Source: Lysobacterales bacterium
GTDB lineage: Bacteria; Pseudomonadota; Gammaproteobacteria; Xanthomonadales; Ahniellaceae
Reading direction: 5' to 3'
NCBI GenBank assembly: GCA_016182785.1
Contig: JACPFU010000003.1
Location: forward strand, 1-64,000
Length of the DNA stretch: 64,000 nt
The translations under genes and the position numbers were made by a program. The first letter of the stretch is position 1. Each line of letters opens with the position of its first letter. This document shows, piece after piece, positions 24,846 through 35,298 of the stretch. The notes under the pieces are model-generated. The model was given only the letters and a program-made list of their open reading frames with translations, made no database searches and had not been told where the DNA came from.

Positions 24846-27386
24846 TCAGAAGGGTTGCTGGCGGGCGGTGGCGATGCGGGTGGCGACTGCCTGCAGGCGC
24901 GCGGCGATGGCGCCCGCATGTGCAGGTTCACTGCCCAGCCAGCGCTTGGCGACCGGATCGAACAGGCGCCGGCCCTGTCGTCCCAGTTCGGTGTCGATGC
25001 GTGCACGCAGCGCGGTTGCGGCCGCAGGGTCGCCGTCGATCTCGGCAATGCGTGCCGCGACCAGATCGGCCAGCGGCCGCCATTGCGGGATCGGCGCGCC
25101 ATCGCCAGCGTCGCCGACCTCGTCGCGCAGGCGACGTGCGGTCGCGAGGTCGCCGTGCGCGATCGCGGTCAGTGCCTGCAGCAGGCGCAATTCGGTGGCG
25201 CGTGCGGAAATGTCGCCGACATTGAGCACGGCGCCGCCAGTGCTCGCCGCTGCGCTGGCGTCTGCGGTGGGTGTCGCGTCGAGCAGCGCCAGCCAGGTCG
25301 CAGCCAGTGTCATCGGCGTGCTTTCGCTGCCTTGTTGGGTTTCGCGAAACGCCAGGATCGTCGACAGTTCGGCGCGCGCGCGTGCCGGATCGGCCGAAGC
25401 CAGTGCCACCTGTGCGCGCAGCAAACGCACCTCGTGCACGTAACGCGAGCCGGGTGCATACAGCGCGCTGCGCCCGGTGAGCGCATGTTCGACGCAGCGC
25501 TCGGCGAGTTCGGTGTTGCCAAGGTCGAGCGCGATCGCGCCGAGCCACATCATGTCGGTGAGCAGGCCCGGATGCTGCGCCGGCACCGTGGCCAGGGTGC
25601 GTTCGGCGAGGCGCAGGAAGGCCTCGGCGGCAGCGCCGGTATCCCCCAATTGGCGGCGTGCCATGCCATCGAGGTAGTCGACGAACACCGACTCGTAGTC
25701 GTGATCCAGTTGCGCGGCCGCCGCGAACTCGCGGGCCTCGACGACCTGTTCCAACGCCCGCGCCGGATGTCCGCTGAACAGACTGCTCTCGATGCGGTCG
25801 TTGCGGATGCCAAGGCACTGTCGTGGCTGCAGCAGCGAGTCGTCTCCACACAGCGCGAACTGGGCTTCGGCCAGCGCACCCGATCGCGCGAAGTTGCGCT
25901 GCAGCCGATACAGGTCCACCAGCCGCCCGCGCACTTCCACGAGCACCGCGTGCGTCTCCGGCACCTGCCCGGCGAGCAGGCGTTCGGCGCGCTCCAGCGC
26001 TTCGGCGGCAGCATCGCCGCGTTCCAGCACCAGCAGGCTGCGGCCGAATTGCTGCAGCAGTGTCGCCTCCATTACCGGATCGTTGGGAAAACGCCCGACC
26101 AGGTTGCGTGCGGCATGCTCGAACATGACATCGACGCGCAGCGCAGGATTCGGCGCCTGGTACGGATTCGCGCTCTGCACCATGCCGAGCATGAAGTCGC
26201 GCGCAGCCAGCGCGCGGTCGCGCTCGACGTTGGCGCGGCGCGCCTGTGCCAGCGCAACCAGCAATCCAAGCACCAGCGCGAGCAGGGCGCTGCCAGCGAT
26301 CGCGACCACGGTCCGGTGGCGCGACACGAACTTGTGCAGTCGATACCAGCCGGTGTCCGGGCGCGCGCGAATCGGTTGGCCATCGAGGTAGCGCGCCAGA
26401 TCGTCGGCAAGCTCGGAGGCGGTCGCGTAACGGCGTTCCGGTTGCGCGGCCAGCGCGCGCACCAGGATGGTGTCGAGGTCGCCCTGCAGCTCGCGCGCCA
26501 GGCGCTTGCGCGGCAATGGCGGGCGCAGCGCCTCGTCGCCGAGTGTGGTCGCGACCACTTCGCTCGGGGTGCGCAGGCGCTCGCTGACGAGATCGCGCAG
26601 GATGCGTTCCAGCCCGCCCTGGCGGTCGAATGGCCGCGCACCGCACAGCAGTTCGTAGCCGATCACGCCGAGCGCGTAGACGTCGGCGGCAGTGCCGACA
26701 TCGTCGCCGCGCAGTTGCTCCGGCGCGGCGTAGCCGGGCGACAGCGGCCGTACCCCGGTGCGAGTCAGCGTTTCCTCGTCGGAGTCGCCGAGCAGGCGCG
26801 CGATGCCGAAGTCGAGCAGATGCGGATGGCCTTCGCGATCGACGATCACGTTCAGCGGCTTGAGGTCGCGGTGCACGACGAAGTTGCGGTGCGCGAAGGC
26901 GACCGCTTCGGCAATTTCGATCAGCAGGCGCAGGCGCGTGGCGATGTCCGGACGCTCGGCGCGCACGTGTTCGAGCAGCATGTGCCCGGCGATGTACTCC
27001 ATGGTAAGGAACATGCGCCCGTCGGCGGTGGTGCCGACATCGAGCAGTCGCGCGATGCCCGGGTGCTGCAGGCGCGCGAGGATGCGGCGCTCGCGCTGAA
27101 AACGTTGCGCAGCGACGCTGGAATCGCGGCCGGCGAGCAACACCTTGACCGCGACCGTGCGTTCGACATCGTCTTGGCGCCAGCGCGCAAGCCACACTGC
27201 GCCCATGCCACCGCTGCCGAGCAGGCGCTCGACGCGATAGCGCGGTCCGAGTTGCGGTGCCAAAGGCTGAAGGTCCGGCGCGGAGATGGCGGGCGCAGTG
27301 ACATGCTCGTCCAAGCCTGCGCCGGCAGGCGCTGGTTGCTGCTCTTCGGGCGCGGCGGCGGGCGTGCCAGGGGGCGAGGCGTTCAT
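24846..27386 (-). CDS. Ser/Thr protein kinase with transmembrane helix and TPR-like region
   Basis: An 846-residue kinase. The catalytic domain (about 50-335) has GSGGMGAVW (57-65), Lys81, HRDLKPLNV from 172 and DFG 192-194, all intact. Residues 1-48 are Pro/Ala-rich and disordered. One transmembrane helix lies at 359-381. The 460-residue extracytoplasmic part consists of Ala/Leu/Arg-rich helical repeats resembling TPRs. This architecture fits a membrane sensor kinase whose periplasmic TPRs bind protein partners. An AATAAT box 8 nt before the ATG may be its -10. Confidence 0.92.
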   Translation of the reverse strand: MNASPPGTPAAAPEEQQPAPAGAGLDEHVTAPAISAPDLQPLAPQLGPRYRVERLLGSGGMGAVWLARWRQDDVERTVAVKVLLAGRDSSVAAQRFQRERRILARLQHPGIARLLDVGTTADGRMFLTMEYIAGHMLLEHVRAERPDIATRLRLLIEIAEAVAFAHRNFVVHRDLKPLNVIVDREGHPHLLDFGIARLLGDSDEETLTRTGVRPLSPGYAAPEQLRGDDVGTAADVYALGVIGYELLCGARPFDRQGGLERILRDLVSERLRTPSEVVATTLGDEALRPPLPRKRLARELQGDLDTILVRALAAQPERRYATASELADDLARYLDGQPIRARPDTGWYRLHKFVSRHRTVVAIAGSALLALVLGLLVALAQARRANVERDRALAARDFMLGMVQSANPYQAPNPALRVDVMFEHAARNLVGRFPNDPVMEATLLQQFGRSLLVLERGDAAAEALERAERLLAGQVPETHAVLVEVRGRLVDLYRLQRNFARSGALAEAQFALCGDDSLLQPRQCLGIRNDRIESSLFSGHPARALEQVVEAREFAAAAQLDHDYESVFVDYLDGMARRQLGDTGAAAEAFLRLAERTLATVPAQHPGLLTDMMWLGAIALDLGNTELAERCVEHALTGRSALYAPGSRYVHEVRLLRAQVALASADPARARAELSTILAFRETQQGSESTPMTLAATWLALLDATPTADASAAASTGGAVLNVGDISARATELRLLQALTAIAHGDLATARRLRDEVGDAGDGAPIPQWRPLADLVAARIAEIDGDPAAATALRARIDTELGRQGRRLFDPVAKRWLGSEPAHAGAIAARLQAVATRIATARQQPF

Positions 27387-27433
27387 CGGGCCGGATTATT
27401 GCGCGCCCACGCACCGATCGGCGTGGTCTGGGC

Positions 27434-27439
27434 TACGAT
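27434..27439 (+). promoter_or_regulatory. -10 box TACGAT of the DUF2062 gene
   Basis: TACGAT is followed directly by GCCGGCC, the same box-plus-GC pattern seen at several starts here. It lies 29 nt before the GTG start, between divergent genes. Confidence 0.4.
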
Positions 27440-27468
27440 GCCGGCCTCCCCGTCGTGCGTGAACCCGT

Positions 27469-28050
27469 GTGAGCAAACACCCGCTGCGTCTGCAATGGTT
27501 GCGTCGCCGCCGGCGTCTGCGGCGCTTGCTGCGCATGCTGCCGCGGCGCGCCAACGTCGGCCGCTATCCGGTGATCCGGCGTTTCGCCGAGGCGGCGCGC
27601 ACGCGCCCCTACCTGTGGTCGTTCAAGCGCGAGAACGTGTTGCCGGCGCTGTATGTCGGTGCCGTGCTCGCGTTCATGCCGACCTACGGGCTACAGATCC
27701 TGCTTGCCTTCTTCGCCGCCGTGGCGGTGCGCGCGAACCTCACGCTGATGGTCGCGCTGCAGATGATCACCAATCCATTCACCGTCGCGCCGGCGTACTA
27801 CGCGACGCATGAGGTCGGTCAGTGGCTGATCGAGCGTACCGGCTACGGCGCTGCCGACGCCGGCATCGGCAGCAGCGTCAATGCGCTGATCCTTGGCGGG
27901 CTCGTGGTCGGGCTGGTGGTGGCCATGCTGCTCGACCTCACCTGGCGCGTGCTGGCGTGGGAAGCGCAGCGCTTCGTGCGCCGCTATCGCGAATGGCATG
28001 CGGGCCATGTGGTGATGCCCGACCCGCCGGCGGATTCGCCGCGACAGTGA
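27469..28050 (+). CDS. DUF2062 domain membrane protein
   Basis: A 193-residue protein with a strongly basic N-terminus followed by the DUF2062 core. The core has PALYVGAVLAFMPTYGLQILLAFFAA and LTLMVALQMITNPFTVAPAYY, two to three hydrophobic segments, plus a last one at about 138-160. The GTG at 27469 is used because MSKHPLRLQWLRRR continues into the conserved region. The domain's function is not established; it is widespread in Proteobacteria. It is divergent from the kinase gene and converges on a DUF4440 gene. Confidence 0.85.
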   Translation: MSKHPLRLQWLRRRRRLRRLLRMLPRRANVGRYPVIRRFAEAARTRPYLWSFKRENVLPALYVGAVLAFMPTYGLQILLAFFAAVAVRANLTLMVALQMITNPFTVAPAYYATHEVGQWLIERTGYGAADAGIGSSVNALILGGLVVGLVVAMLLDLTWRVLAWEAQRFVRRYREWHAGHVVMPDPPADSPRQ

Positions 28051-28067
28051 CAGCGACTGCCGGAAAC

Positions 28068-28086
28068 GGGCCGCAGGGAGCGGCCC
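28068..28086. terminator. Hairpin between convergent genes
   Basis: GGGCCGC and GCGGCCC pair around AGGGA, between the stop of the DUF2062 gene and that of the DUF4440 gene. There is no T-tract, so the terminator role is inferred from position. Confidence 0.5.
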
Positions 28087-28107
28087 GCTCCAGCCTGCAG
28101 GAGTGGG

Positions 28108-28935
28108 TTACTCGGTGATCAGTGTGCCCTGCGATGCCCAGACCAGCCAGCGCCCGTCGACCTTCTTCCAGGTGTCGGTGAAGGCGATGCGGCGGTCGAA
28201 GGCCGCGCCCTTGGCATCGGTGCCGGTGGAGTGGTATTCGCCGGTCACGACTGCGGCGTCACCGGACACGCGCACGTTCATGTCGCGGATCTGCGCCGAG
28301 TTCGTCTTGATCTTGGCAGCACGCGCATCGGCCAGGTCCTCGGCCTTGCTGCTGAACTTGCCGGTGCGGCTGCTGACGCCACTGAAGTCGTCGGCGTAGT
28401 TGTGCTCGATCCAGGCAGCGGGTCCGCTGAGGTCGGCCGCGGCCCAGTCCAGTTCGAGGTAGCGCAGCATGTCGCCGTCACCAAGGCGCGTGGCGATCGT
28501 GGCCACCACCTGCCAGCGGCCATCGCGCTTCTCCAGCGTGTGCACTGCGCGCCGCTGGCTGGACCAGGGCTTGCCACTGGCATCCTTGCCCGAGAAGACG
28601 GTGCGATGGGTGATGGTCGCGCTGGTCCTGGTGCAGTGGATGTTGTAGTGATCGCTGCTCGATTCGACCGGATTGGGCTGACCTTTGGCTTCGGCCGCGT
28701 TCTTCAGCGCCTCCGCGATCGACTCGGCCTTGCCGCCGCCGCTGCCGGGTGCGAGATCGCGGAAATCATCGGCCAGCGCCGCTTCGAGCTTGCTGCCATC
28801 CCCGGCCTGGGCGGCATTGCCCCAGTCGCGGTCCATCTGCTCCAGCGCCGCCTTGTCGGAGGCAGGGCATTCGGCTGCAACGTGGAATGGCGCGCAGAGC
28901 ATGGCCAGTGCGGCCAGTCGCAGGATCGTGTTCAC
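28108..28935 (-). CDS. Secreted protein with two DUF4440/SnoaL-like domains
   Basis: A 275-residue protein starting at the GTG at 28935, which has GGAAGGGGG 5 nt upstream and opens a signal peptide (about 1-21, ending HVAA). Residues about 25-145 (LEQMDRDWGNAAQAGD...) and 150-275 (...FTDTWKKVDGRWLVWASQGT) each have the cone-shaped NTF2-like pattern of DUF4440, with the closing DGRW-VVA strand in both. Such domains bind small ligands or serve as scaffolds. No catalytic residues can be assigned. It follows the M4 protease gene but is separated from it by a strong terminator. Confidence 0.78.
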   Translation of the reverse strand: MNTILRLAALAMLCAPFHVAAECPASDKAALEQMDRDWGNAAQAGDGSKLEAALADDFRDLAPGSGGGKAESIAEALKNAAEAKGQPNPVESSSDHYNIHCTRTSATITHRTVFSGKDASGKPWSSQRRAVHTLEKRDGRWQVVATIATRLGDGDMLRYLELDWAAADLSGPAAWIEHNYADDFSGVSSRTGKFSSKAEDLADARAAKIKTNSAQIRDMNVRVSGDAAVVTGEYHSTGTDAKGAAFDRRIAFTDTWKKVDGRWLVWASQGTLITE

Positions 28936-29023
28936 GGTTCCCCCTTCCCTCGCGGGAAAAATGCTTGGCCCCTGCGCAGGAAAGCCTGCGCGCCGGCTTG
29001 TGAGTGGGCGGTGAGGAAATGGC

Positions 29024-29054
29024 AAAAAAGAAGGGCCGGCATGGCCGGCCCTTC
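29024..29054 (-). terminator. Rho-independent terminator of the M4 protease gene
   Basis: On the minus strand GAAGGGCCGGC and GCCGGCCCTTC form a perfect 11-bp stem around a CAT loop, followed by TTTTTT. It begins 22 nt after the stop codon. Confidence 0.92.
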
Positions 29055-29075
29055 GGGTTGTGACGATTGTTGCGG

Positions 29076-30736
<1,661 letters not shown>

Positions 30737-30771
30737 TCGCACGCGGCGCCGCAGCAACATGGCAGATTGTT

Positions 30772-31134
30772 TCAGAGACGATCGACGATCAGGTATTGCT
30801 TGGTCATCGCCTCGACCACCTCGAAGGTGCCGCGGAATCCAGCCGGGACCAGCAGCGACTGGCCCGCTGCGCAGTCGACACTGTCGCCATCATCGGCGGT
30901 GAGGCGGCAGCGACCTTGCGTGACGAAGAACAGTTCATCCTCGCGATCGCCCATCTCGATGCGCCAACTGCCGACCTCGCTTGACCAGATGCCGGCGAAC
31001 ACTTCGCCGCTGGCATTGGTGTAGTGGTTCCAGGTCGTGCGCTGCGGGTTGCCGTGGATGCGTCGTTCGGCGCGCGGGTGGTCGGTTTCGGGTTCGACCG
31101 ATTGCAGGTCGAAGCGCAGTGCGTGCGGGGTCAT
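30772..31134 (-). CDS. Cupin_3 (DUF861) domain protein
   Basis: A 120-residue single-domain cupin. The ATG at 31134 begins MTPHALRFDLQSV. EVFAGIWSSEVGSWRIEM, DELFFVTQGRCRLTADDGD and LVPAGFRGTFEVVE match the DUF861 cupin family, known from ureidoglycine aminohydrolase-type and sugar-binding cupins. Usual metal ligands are only partly present, so an enzymatic role is uncertain. It is divergent from the peptide transporter, with about 100 bp between them. Confidence 0.8.
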   Translation of the reverse strand: MTPHALRFDLQSVEPETDHPRAERRIHGNPQRTTWNHYTNASGEVFAGIWSSEVGSWRIEMGDREDELFFVTQGRCRLTADDGDSVDCAAGQSLLVPAGFRGTFEVVEAMTKQYLIVDRL

Positions 31135-31197
31135 GGCCGGTGTCCGTGGTCGATGCAATGGCATCGGAACATGGCCGGAGGCGGCCTGGCAAGTCGC

Positions 31198-31203
31198 TAC
31201 ACT
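31198..31203 (+). promoter_or_regulatory. -10 box TACACT of the POT transporter gene
   Basis: TACACT followed directly by GCCGCC, 29 nt before the ATG at 31233. The box and spacer are nearly identical to those of kdkA, but here a short leader follows. Confidence 0.45.
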
Positions 31204-31232
31204 GCCGCCTTTCCGATCACCGCAGTGACCCG

Positions 31233-32813
31233 ATGAGCGCAAGCGCCAACAGCGGCCAGATGCCGCGCCAGATTCCCTACATCATCGCCAACGAAGCCTG
31301 CGAGCGCTTCAGCTTCTACGGCATGCGCAACATCCTGACCAACTTCCTGATCAGCAGCGTCCTGCTCGCCTATCTGCCCGAGTCGGAACGTGCGGCGATG
31401 TCGAAGGAGGTCTTTCACACCTTCGTGATCGGCGTCTATTTCTTCCCGCTGCTCGGCGGCTGGCTCGCCGACCGCGTGTTTGGCAAGTACCGCACCATCT
31501 TTTGGTTCTCGATCCTGTATTGCGTCGGCCAGTTTTCGCTGGCCTTGTTTGTCGAGAACCGCATCGGCTTCTATGGCGGCCTGTTGCTGATCGCGCTCGG
31601 TTCCGGCGGCATCAAGCCGCTGGTCGCGAGCTTCATGGGCGACCAGTTCGACCAGAGCAACAAGCACAAGGCCAAGCTGGTATTCGACGCGTTCTACTGG
31701 ATCATCAATTTTGGTTCGTTCTTCGCGTCGCTGTTCATGCCGATTATCTTGCGCAATTACGGGCCGAGCGTCGCGTTCGGCGTGCCCGGCGTGCTGATGG
31801 TGATCGCGACGTTCTTCTTCTGGCTCGGTCGCCACCAGTACGTGCACGTGGCGCCGGCGCCGCGCGATCCGCATTCCTTTCTCAATGTGTCGTTGACGGC
31901 GCTGAAGACGCAGCAGGTCGGCGTCTCCAATCCCGGGCTGATGCTTGCCTGGCTCGGTGTCGCGCTCGCGCTCGTCGCGCTCGCGTTCTTCGGCCAGCTC
32001 GGTTTCGTCTCGTCGTTCTGTCTCGCCATCGTGTGCATCATCGCGTTCGGCGGCATTGGCACGTCGCTGCAGATCGAACGCGCGCGCGGCAGGCATCCGG
32101 ACGAAGCCGTCGATGGCGTCAGCGCCGTGCTGCGCATCTTGATCGTGTTCGCGCTGACGACGCCGTTCTGGTCGCTGTTCGACCAGAAGGCCTCGACCTG
32201 GGTGATCCAGGGCAACGCCATGGCAATGCCCGATCACCTGTGGTGGTGGCCGAGCATGCTGGTCAAGGACGCAGCGCAGATGCAGGCGCTGAATCCGATC
32301 CTGGTGATGCTGTTGATCCCGTTCAACAACATCGTGCTGTATCCGCTGCTGAATCGCATCGGCTTGCAGGTCACCGCGCTGCGGCGCATGGGTTTCGGCA
32401 TCGCGTTTTCGGGCGTGGCCTGGATCGTCGCCGGTGTGCTCCAGCTTTGGCTCGACCAGGGCGATTCGGTCTCGCTCGCCTGGCAGATCGCTCCCTACGC
32501 ACTGCTCACCTTCGGCGAAGTGCTGGTCTCGGCCACCGGTTTGGAATTCGCCTACAGCCAGGCACCGGCGCGAATGAAGGGCGTGATCATGGCCTTCTGG
32601 TATCTCGCCGTGACCATCGGCAACTTGTGGGTGTTGCTCGCGAACACCACCATCAAGAGCCCCGCCGTGCTCGAGAAGGTCAGCGCGATGGGCCTGAGCC
32701 CGAATGCATTCCTGATGTTCTTCTTCGCCGCCTTCGCGCTGGTCTGCGCCGCCCTGTTCGCGCTCTACGCCCGCGTCTATCCGATGCAGGATCACTATCG
32801 CAAGGCGGGTTGA
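31233..32813 (+). CDS. POT family proton-coupled peptide transporter
   Basis: A 526-residue inner membrane protein with about 14 hydrophobic segments. The ExxER motif in NEACERFSFYGMR (Glu21, Arg25) is the POT proton-coupling motif. FFPLLGGWLADRVFGKYRTI and LGSGGIKPLVASFMGDQF are the family signatures, and EVLVSATGLEFAYSQAP is the conserved helix 10 segment. It imports di- and tripeptides, which suits an organism that secretes several proteases. The start at 31233 puts the conserved PRQIPYIIANEACER close to the N-terminus. Confidence 0.95.
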   Translation: MSASANSGQMPRQIPYIIANEACERFSFYGMRNILTNFLISSVLLAYLPESERAAMSKEVFHTFVIGVYFFPLLGGWLADRVFGKYRTIFWFSILYCVGQFSLALFVENRIGFYGGLLLIALGSGGIKPLVASFMGDQFDQSNKHKAKLVFDAFYWIINFGSFFASLFMPIILRNYGPSVAFGVPGVLMVIATFFFWLGRHQYVHVAPAPRDPHSFLNVSLTALKTQQVGVSNPGLMLAWLGVALALVALAFFGQLGFVSSFCLAIVCIIAFGGIGTSLQIERARGRHPDEAVDGVSAVLRILIVFALTTPFWSLFDQKASTWVIQGNAMAMPDHLWWWPSMLVKDAAQMQALNPILVMLLIPFNNIVLYPLLNRIGLQVTALRRMGFGIAFSGVAWIVAGVLQLWLDQGDSVSLAWQIAPYALLTFGEVLVSATGLEFAYSQAPARMKGVIMAFWYLAVTIGNLWVLLANTTIKSPAVLEKVSAMGLSPNAFLMFFFAAFALVCAALFALYARVYPMQDHYRKAG

Positions 32814-32853
32814 GGCAGGCGCCCGTCGTGGTGTCCGTGCATCTGCGCCACCC

Positions 32854-33594
32854 TCACCACCGCCCCAGTCGCGCGTGGTAGATGCTGCCGAGGTAGGCCA
32901 GCAGCAGCACCGGTGATGCGAGGATGGACAAGGACGCAGTGATCACGACGATCTGGTAGGCGGAGTCGTTGGCACTGACGTCGGATGGAGAGATGCCGGA
33001 CATGATGCTGAACACCACGTGTTCGAGGTTCAGCATCGCCAACACCACGATGATCAGCGCGAGTGGCAGGACCGTGGCCACAACTGCCGGGAACAAGGCC
33101 AACCTGGCGACGCGGCGAAGGAAGTTCGCATACAGCGCCACCCGCCACAGGGCAACGATCGCCAGGAACCAGGCGTTGACCCTGGCCGCTGAATTCATGT
33201 CGAGGAAGCGCTCCACCGGAATCGCATAGAGCAGGGCCGGCGGCGAGGTCAGCGTGACGAACAGCAGCACGTTGCGAAACGACCAGTGCTTCGGTCGCAG
33301 CGGTGCGATCAGCAGCCACAGCAGCGAGGACAGCACCAGCACATAGGCGACCGAACCCAGTCCGGCCAGTTGCCAGAGCTCCGCGCGCGGGTTGTCCCAG
33401 TAGCGGCCGATGCCGGCCAGCCAGGTGACCACCAGCCCGAACCCGAGCGACTCCGGCCAATGCCGCAGCAGCGCCGGACTCGGCGGGCGGAAACTCAGGA
33501 AACGCAGGGCATCCGCCAACAGCACCGCGAACGAAAACGGCGGCGGTGCGGGTTCCGGAGTCGCGGGCACGGTGGATTCCACGTTCGAGTTCAT
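32854..33594 (-). CDS. Hypothetical multi-pass membrane protein
   Basis: A 246-residue protein with a disordered Pro/Glu-rich N-terminus (1-20). About five hydrophobic segments follow, including VAYVLVLSSLLWLLIAPL, VNAWFLAIVALWRVALYANF and VLPLALIIVVLAMLNLEHVVF, with a last one near the C-terminus. The layout recalls the Yip1 superfamily, but no motif settles it. It converges on the POT gene with 40 nt between the stops. Function unknown. Confidence 0.7.
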   Translation of the reverse strand: MNSNVESTVPATPEPAPPPFSFAVLLADALRFLSFRPPSPALLRHWPESLGFGLVVTWLAGIGRYWDNPRAELWQLAGLGSVAYVLVLSSLLWLLIAPLRPKHWSFRNVLLFVTLTSPPALLYAIPVERFLDMNSAARVNAWFLAIVALWRVALYANFLRRVARLALFPAVVATVLPLALIIVVLAMLNLEHVVFSIMSGISPSDVSANDSAYQIVVITASLSILASPVLLLAYLGSIYHARLGRW

Positions 33595-33760
33595 CGCGAG
33601 GGATTCTGGCGGCGGGGAGGATGGTGCGACCCTACCCGAACTTCAGCAACAACGGCTGCCGGAGACGATGCGCCGTCCTGCCCGATGGCCCGCAGGGTCG
33701 ACCACGAAATGCCCCGGCCGGATCGGTTCGGAGAGCGATCCGGCACGGCCCACCTCGCGC

Positions 33761-33788
33761 TTGCTATATGCATTCGTATGCGTATCAT
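33761..33788 (+). promoter_or_regulatory. brnTA promoter with overlapping palindrome
   Basis: TTGCTA (33761-33766) and TATCAT (33783-33788) are separated by 16 nt. The spacer contains GCAT-TCGT-ATGC, a likely operator half-site pair for BrnA autorepression. TATCAT ends exactly 6 nt before the brnT ATG, implying a leaderless transcript. The interval 33595-33760 holds nothing else recognisable. Confidence 0.6.
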
Positions 33789-33794
33789 CGGCTC

Positions 33795-34070
33795 ATGCGC
33801 TTCGTATGGGACGAGTCCAAGCGGAAAGCCAACCTCAAGAAGCACGGATTGGATTTCGCCGATGCCCACCGGGTGTTTGCTGGCCCGATGGTGCTGTTCG
33901 AGGATGATCGAGTGGACTACGGCGAGCAGCGCATGGTCGGAGTGGGAGTTCTCGACGCGCTGATTGTGCTGATCGTGCACGTGGAGAGCACCGACACCAT
34001 TCGCTTGATTTCGATGCGCAAGGCAGACCGAGATGAAACGCACCTCTACTACCAGGAAGTCGGGCGCTGA
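33795..34070 (+). CDS. brnT: BrnT family ribonuclease toxin
   Basis: A 91-residue toxin. FVWDESKRKANLKKHGLDFADAHRVF is the BrnT signature, and IRLISMRKADRDETHLYYQ is the C-terminal RISARKA-like segment with the catalytic Arg residues. It is a RelE-fold RNase that blocks translation. Toxin precedes antitoxin, as is usual for this family, with a 38-nt overlap. An in-frame ATG nine codons upstream (33768) lies inside the promoter and is rejected. Confidence 0.93.
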   Translation: MRFVWDESKRKANLKKHGLDFADAHRVFAGPMVLFEDDRVDYGEQRMVGVGVLDALIVLIVHVESTDTIRLISMRKADRDETHLYYQEVGR

Positions 34071-34350
34071 CGAGGCGCCCAAGCTGAAGGCCTCCGACTT
34101 CGCGCGCGCGAAGTTCCGCGTGGCCGGCAAGCAGGTCGAACGCGCCGAATGGCAAGCCGCGGTGCGCGAGCGCATCGGCAAGGAGCGCATCACCATCATG
34201 ATCGACGCCGACGTGCTGGCCGCATACAAGGTCAGGGCCGGTGCGCGCGGCTACCAGACGCTCATCAATCAGGCCCTGCGCAATGCCCTGCTCGGAGATC
34301 GGATCGAGGCGGCCATCCGCAAGACCATTCGGGAAGAGCTTCGCGGTTGA
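34033..34350 (+). CDS. brnA: BrnA family antitoxin
   Basis: A 105-residue antitoxin. The basic N-terminal half (SDFARAKFRVAGKQVERAE) would wrap the toxin. GKERITIMIDADVLAAYKVRAGARGYQTLINQALRNAL is the BrnA ribbon-helix-helix DNA-binding domain. It should repress the operon as a BrnT-BrnA complex at the palindrome upstream of brnT. The start lies within brnT. Confidence 0.93.
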   Translation: MKRTSTTRKSGADEAPKLKASDFARAKFRVAGKQVERAEWQAAVRERIGKERITIMIDADVLAAYKVRAGARGYQTLINQALRNALLGDRIEAAIRKTIREELRG

Positions 34351-34484
34351 TCGAGCGGGTCGGGAAGGGCGGCAGGATGACGCCGGGGGCTTTGCATGGT
34401 GCGCGCGGCCTTGGGTGTGGACGGCTTCGGGTCGTTCCACGCACGGTCAACCGCCGCGAACACGGCGTCGCGCACGCGCGCCGA

Positions 34485-34490
34485 TAGAAT
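34485..34490 (+). promoter_or_regulatory. -10 box TAGAAT, 6 nt before the GNAT gene ATG
   Basis: TAGAAT-GGCGGC-ATG. The box is one base from the sigma70 consensus, with no -35 box and no Shine-Dalgarno sequence, so a leaderless mRNA is likely. The gap 34351-34484 holds nothing else that I can recognise. Confidence 0.55.
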
Positions 34491-34496
34491 GGCGGC

Positions 34497-35192
34497 ATGC
34501 CCAGTGCTCCGCTTGAAGCGCTCCAGAACATCGTCTGGCACAGCCTGACCGGTGCCCAGTCCGGGCTGTCGGTGGGCACCGATCGCATTCGCCGATTCGC
34601 GCCGGGATACTCGCAGTTGATCGGAGCGATCGACCGTGCCGCGCCATGTCTCGACGATCTCGCTGCCTATTGCTCTGCGGACGAGCACTTCTACGTGCTC
34701 GGCTGGTCGGGACGTGCTCCGGCCGGCTGGCAGATCGACGTGGATGCCGAGGTCGATCAACTGGTCTGGGACCAACCAGCGCCCGCGGCGATGGACACCG
34801 GCGACATCGTTCGGCTCGGTGCCGAACATGTCGCGCGCATGATCCATCTCACCAGCATCACCCATCCCGGGCCATTCGCCGAGCGCACGATCGAATTCGG
34901 CGACTATTTCGGCATCCTCGACGACGGGCATCTGCTGGCGATGGCCGGCGAACGCATGCATGCCGGCATGCTGCGCGAGATCAGCGCGGTGTGTACCGAT
35001 CCGGTCGCACAGGGGCGCGGCTTCGCGCGGCGTCTGATGAACCTGCTGCTGCGCATCCAGATCGCGCGTGGGCAAATGCCGTTCCTGCATGTGATGGCCG
35101 AGAATGCGCACGCCCGCGGCATGTACGAACGCATGGGCTTTCGTCACGTTCAGCGGCTGGCCTGCAGGGTCGTATCGCGCATTCCCGATTGA
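34497..35192 (+). CDS. GNAT family N-acetyltransferase (FR47-like)
   Basis: A 231-residue protein. The N-terminal half (1-125) is a degenerate GNAT-like domain. The C-terminal half (about 128-230) has MREISAVCTDP-type strand 4 (LREISAVCTDPVAQGRG) with the acetyl-CoA loop QGRGFA, then FLHVMAENAHARGMYERMGF, the conserved end of the fold. It probably acetylates an amine of a small molecule or protein; the substrate is unknown. It is a monocistronic gene between brnA and a secreted protein gene. Confidence 0.87.
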   Translation: MPSAPLEALQNIVWHSLTGAQSGLSVGTDRIRRFAPGYSQLIGAIDRAAPCLDDLAAYCSADEHFYVLGWSGRAPAGWQIDVDAEVDQLVWDQPAPAAMDTGDIVRLGAEHVARMIHLTSITHPGPFAERTIEFGDYFGILDDGHLLAMAGERMHAGMLREISAVCTDPVAQGRGFARRLMNLLLRIQIARGQMPFLHVMAENAHARGMYERMGFRHVQRLACRVVSRIPD

Positions 35193-35298
35193 CCGAGCGG
35201 GCCGGGGCTCGCATCCGGGTGAATCCGGAGGCGATCGAGCGTGACAACCGCGAGTGCCTTTCTGCGTACCCGCCACCGGTTTCCGAGGAGAGGTCCGG

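Noticed and set aside
33768..33794. Earlier brnT start (MHSYAYHRLM...)
   Set aside because: It lies within the promoter/operator and adds residues not seen in BrnT proteins.
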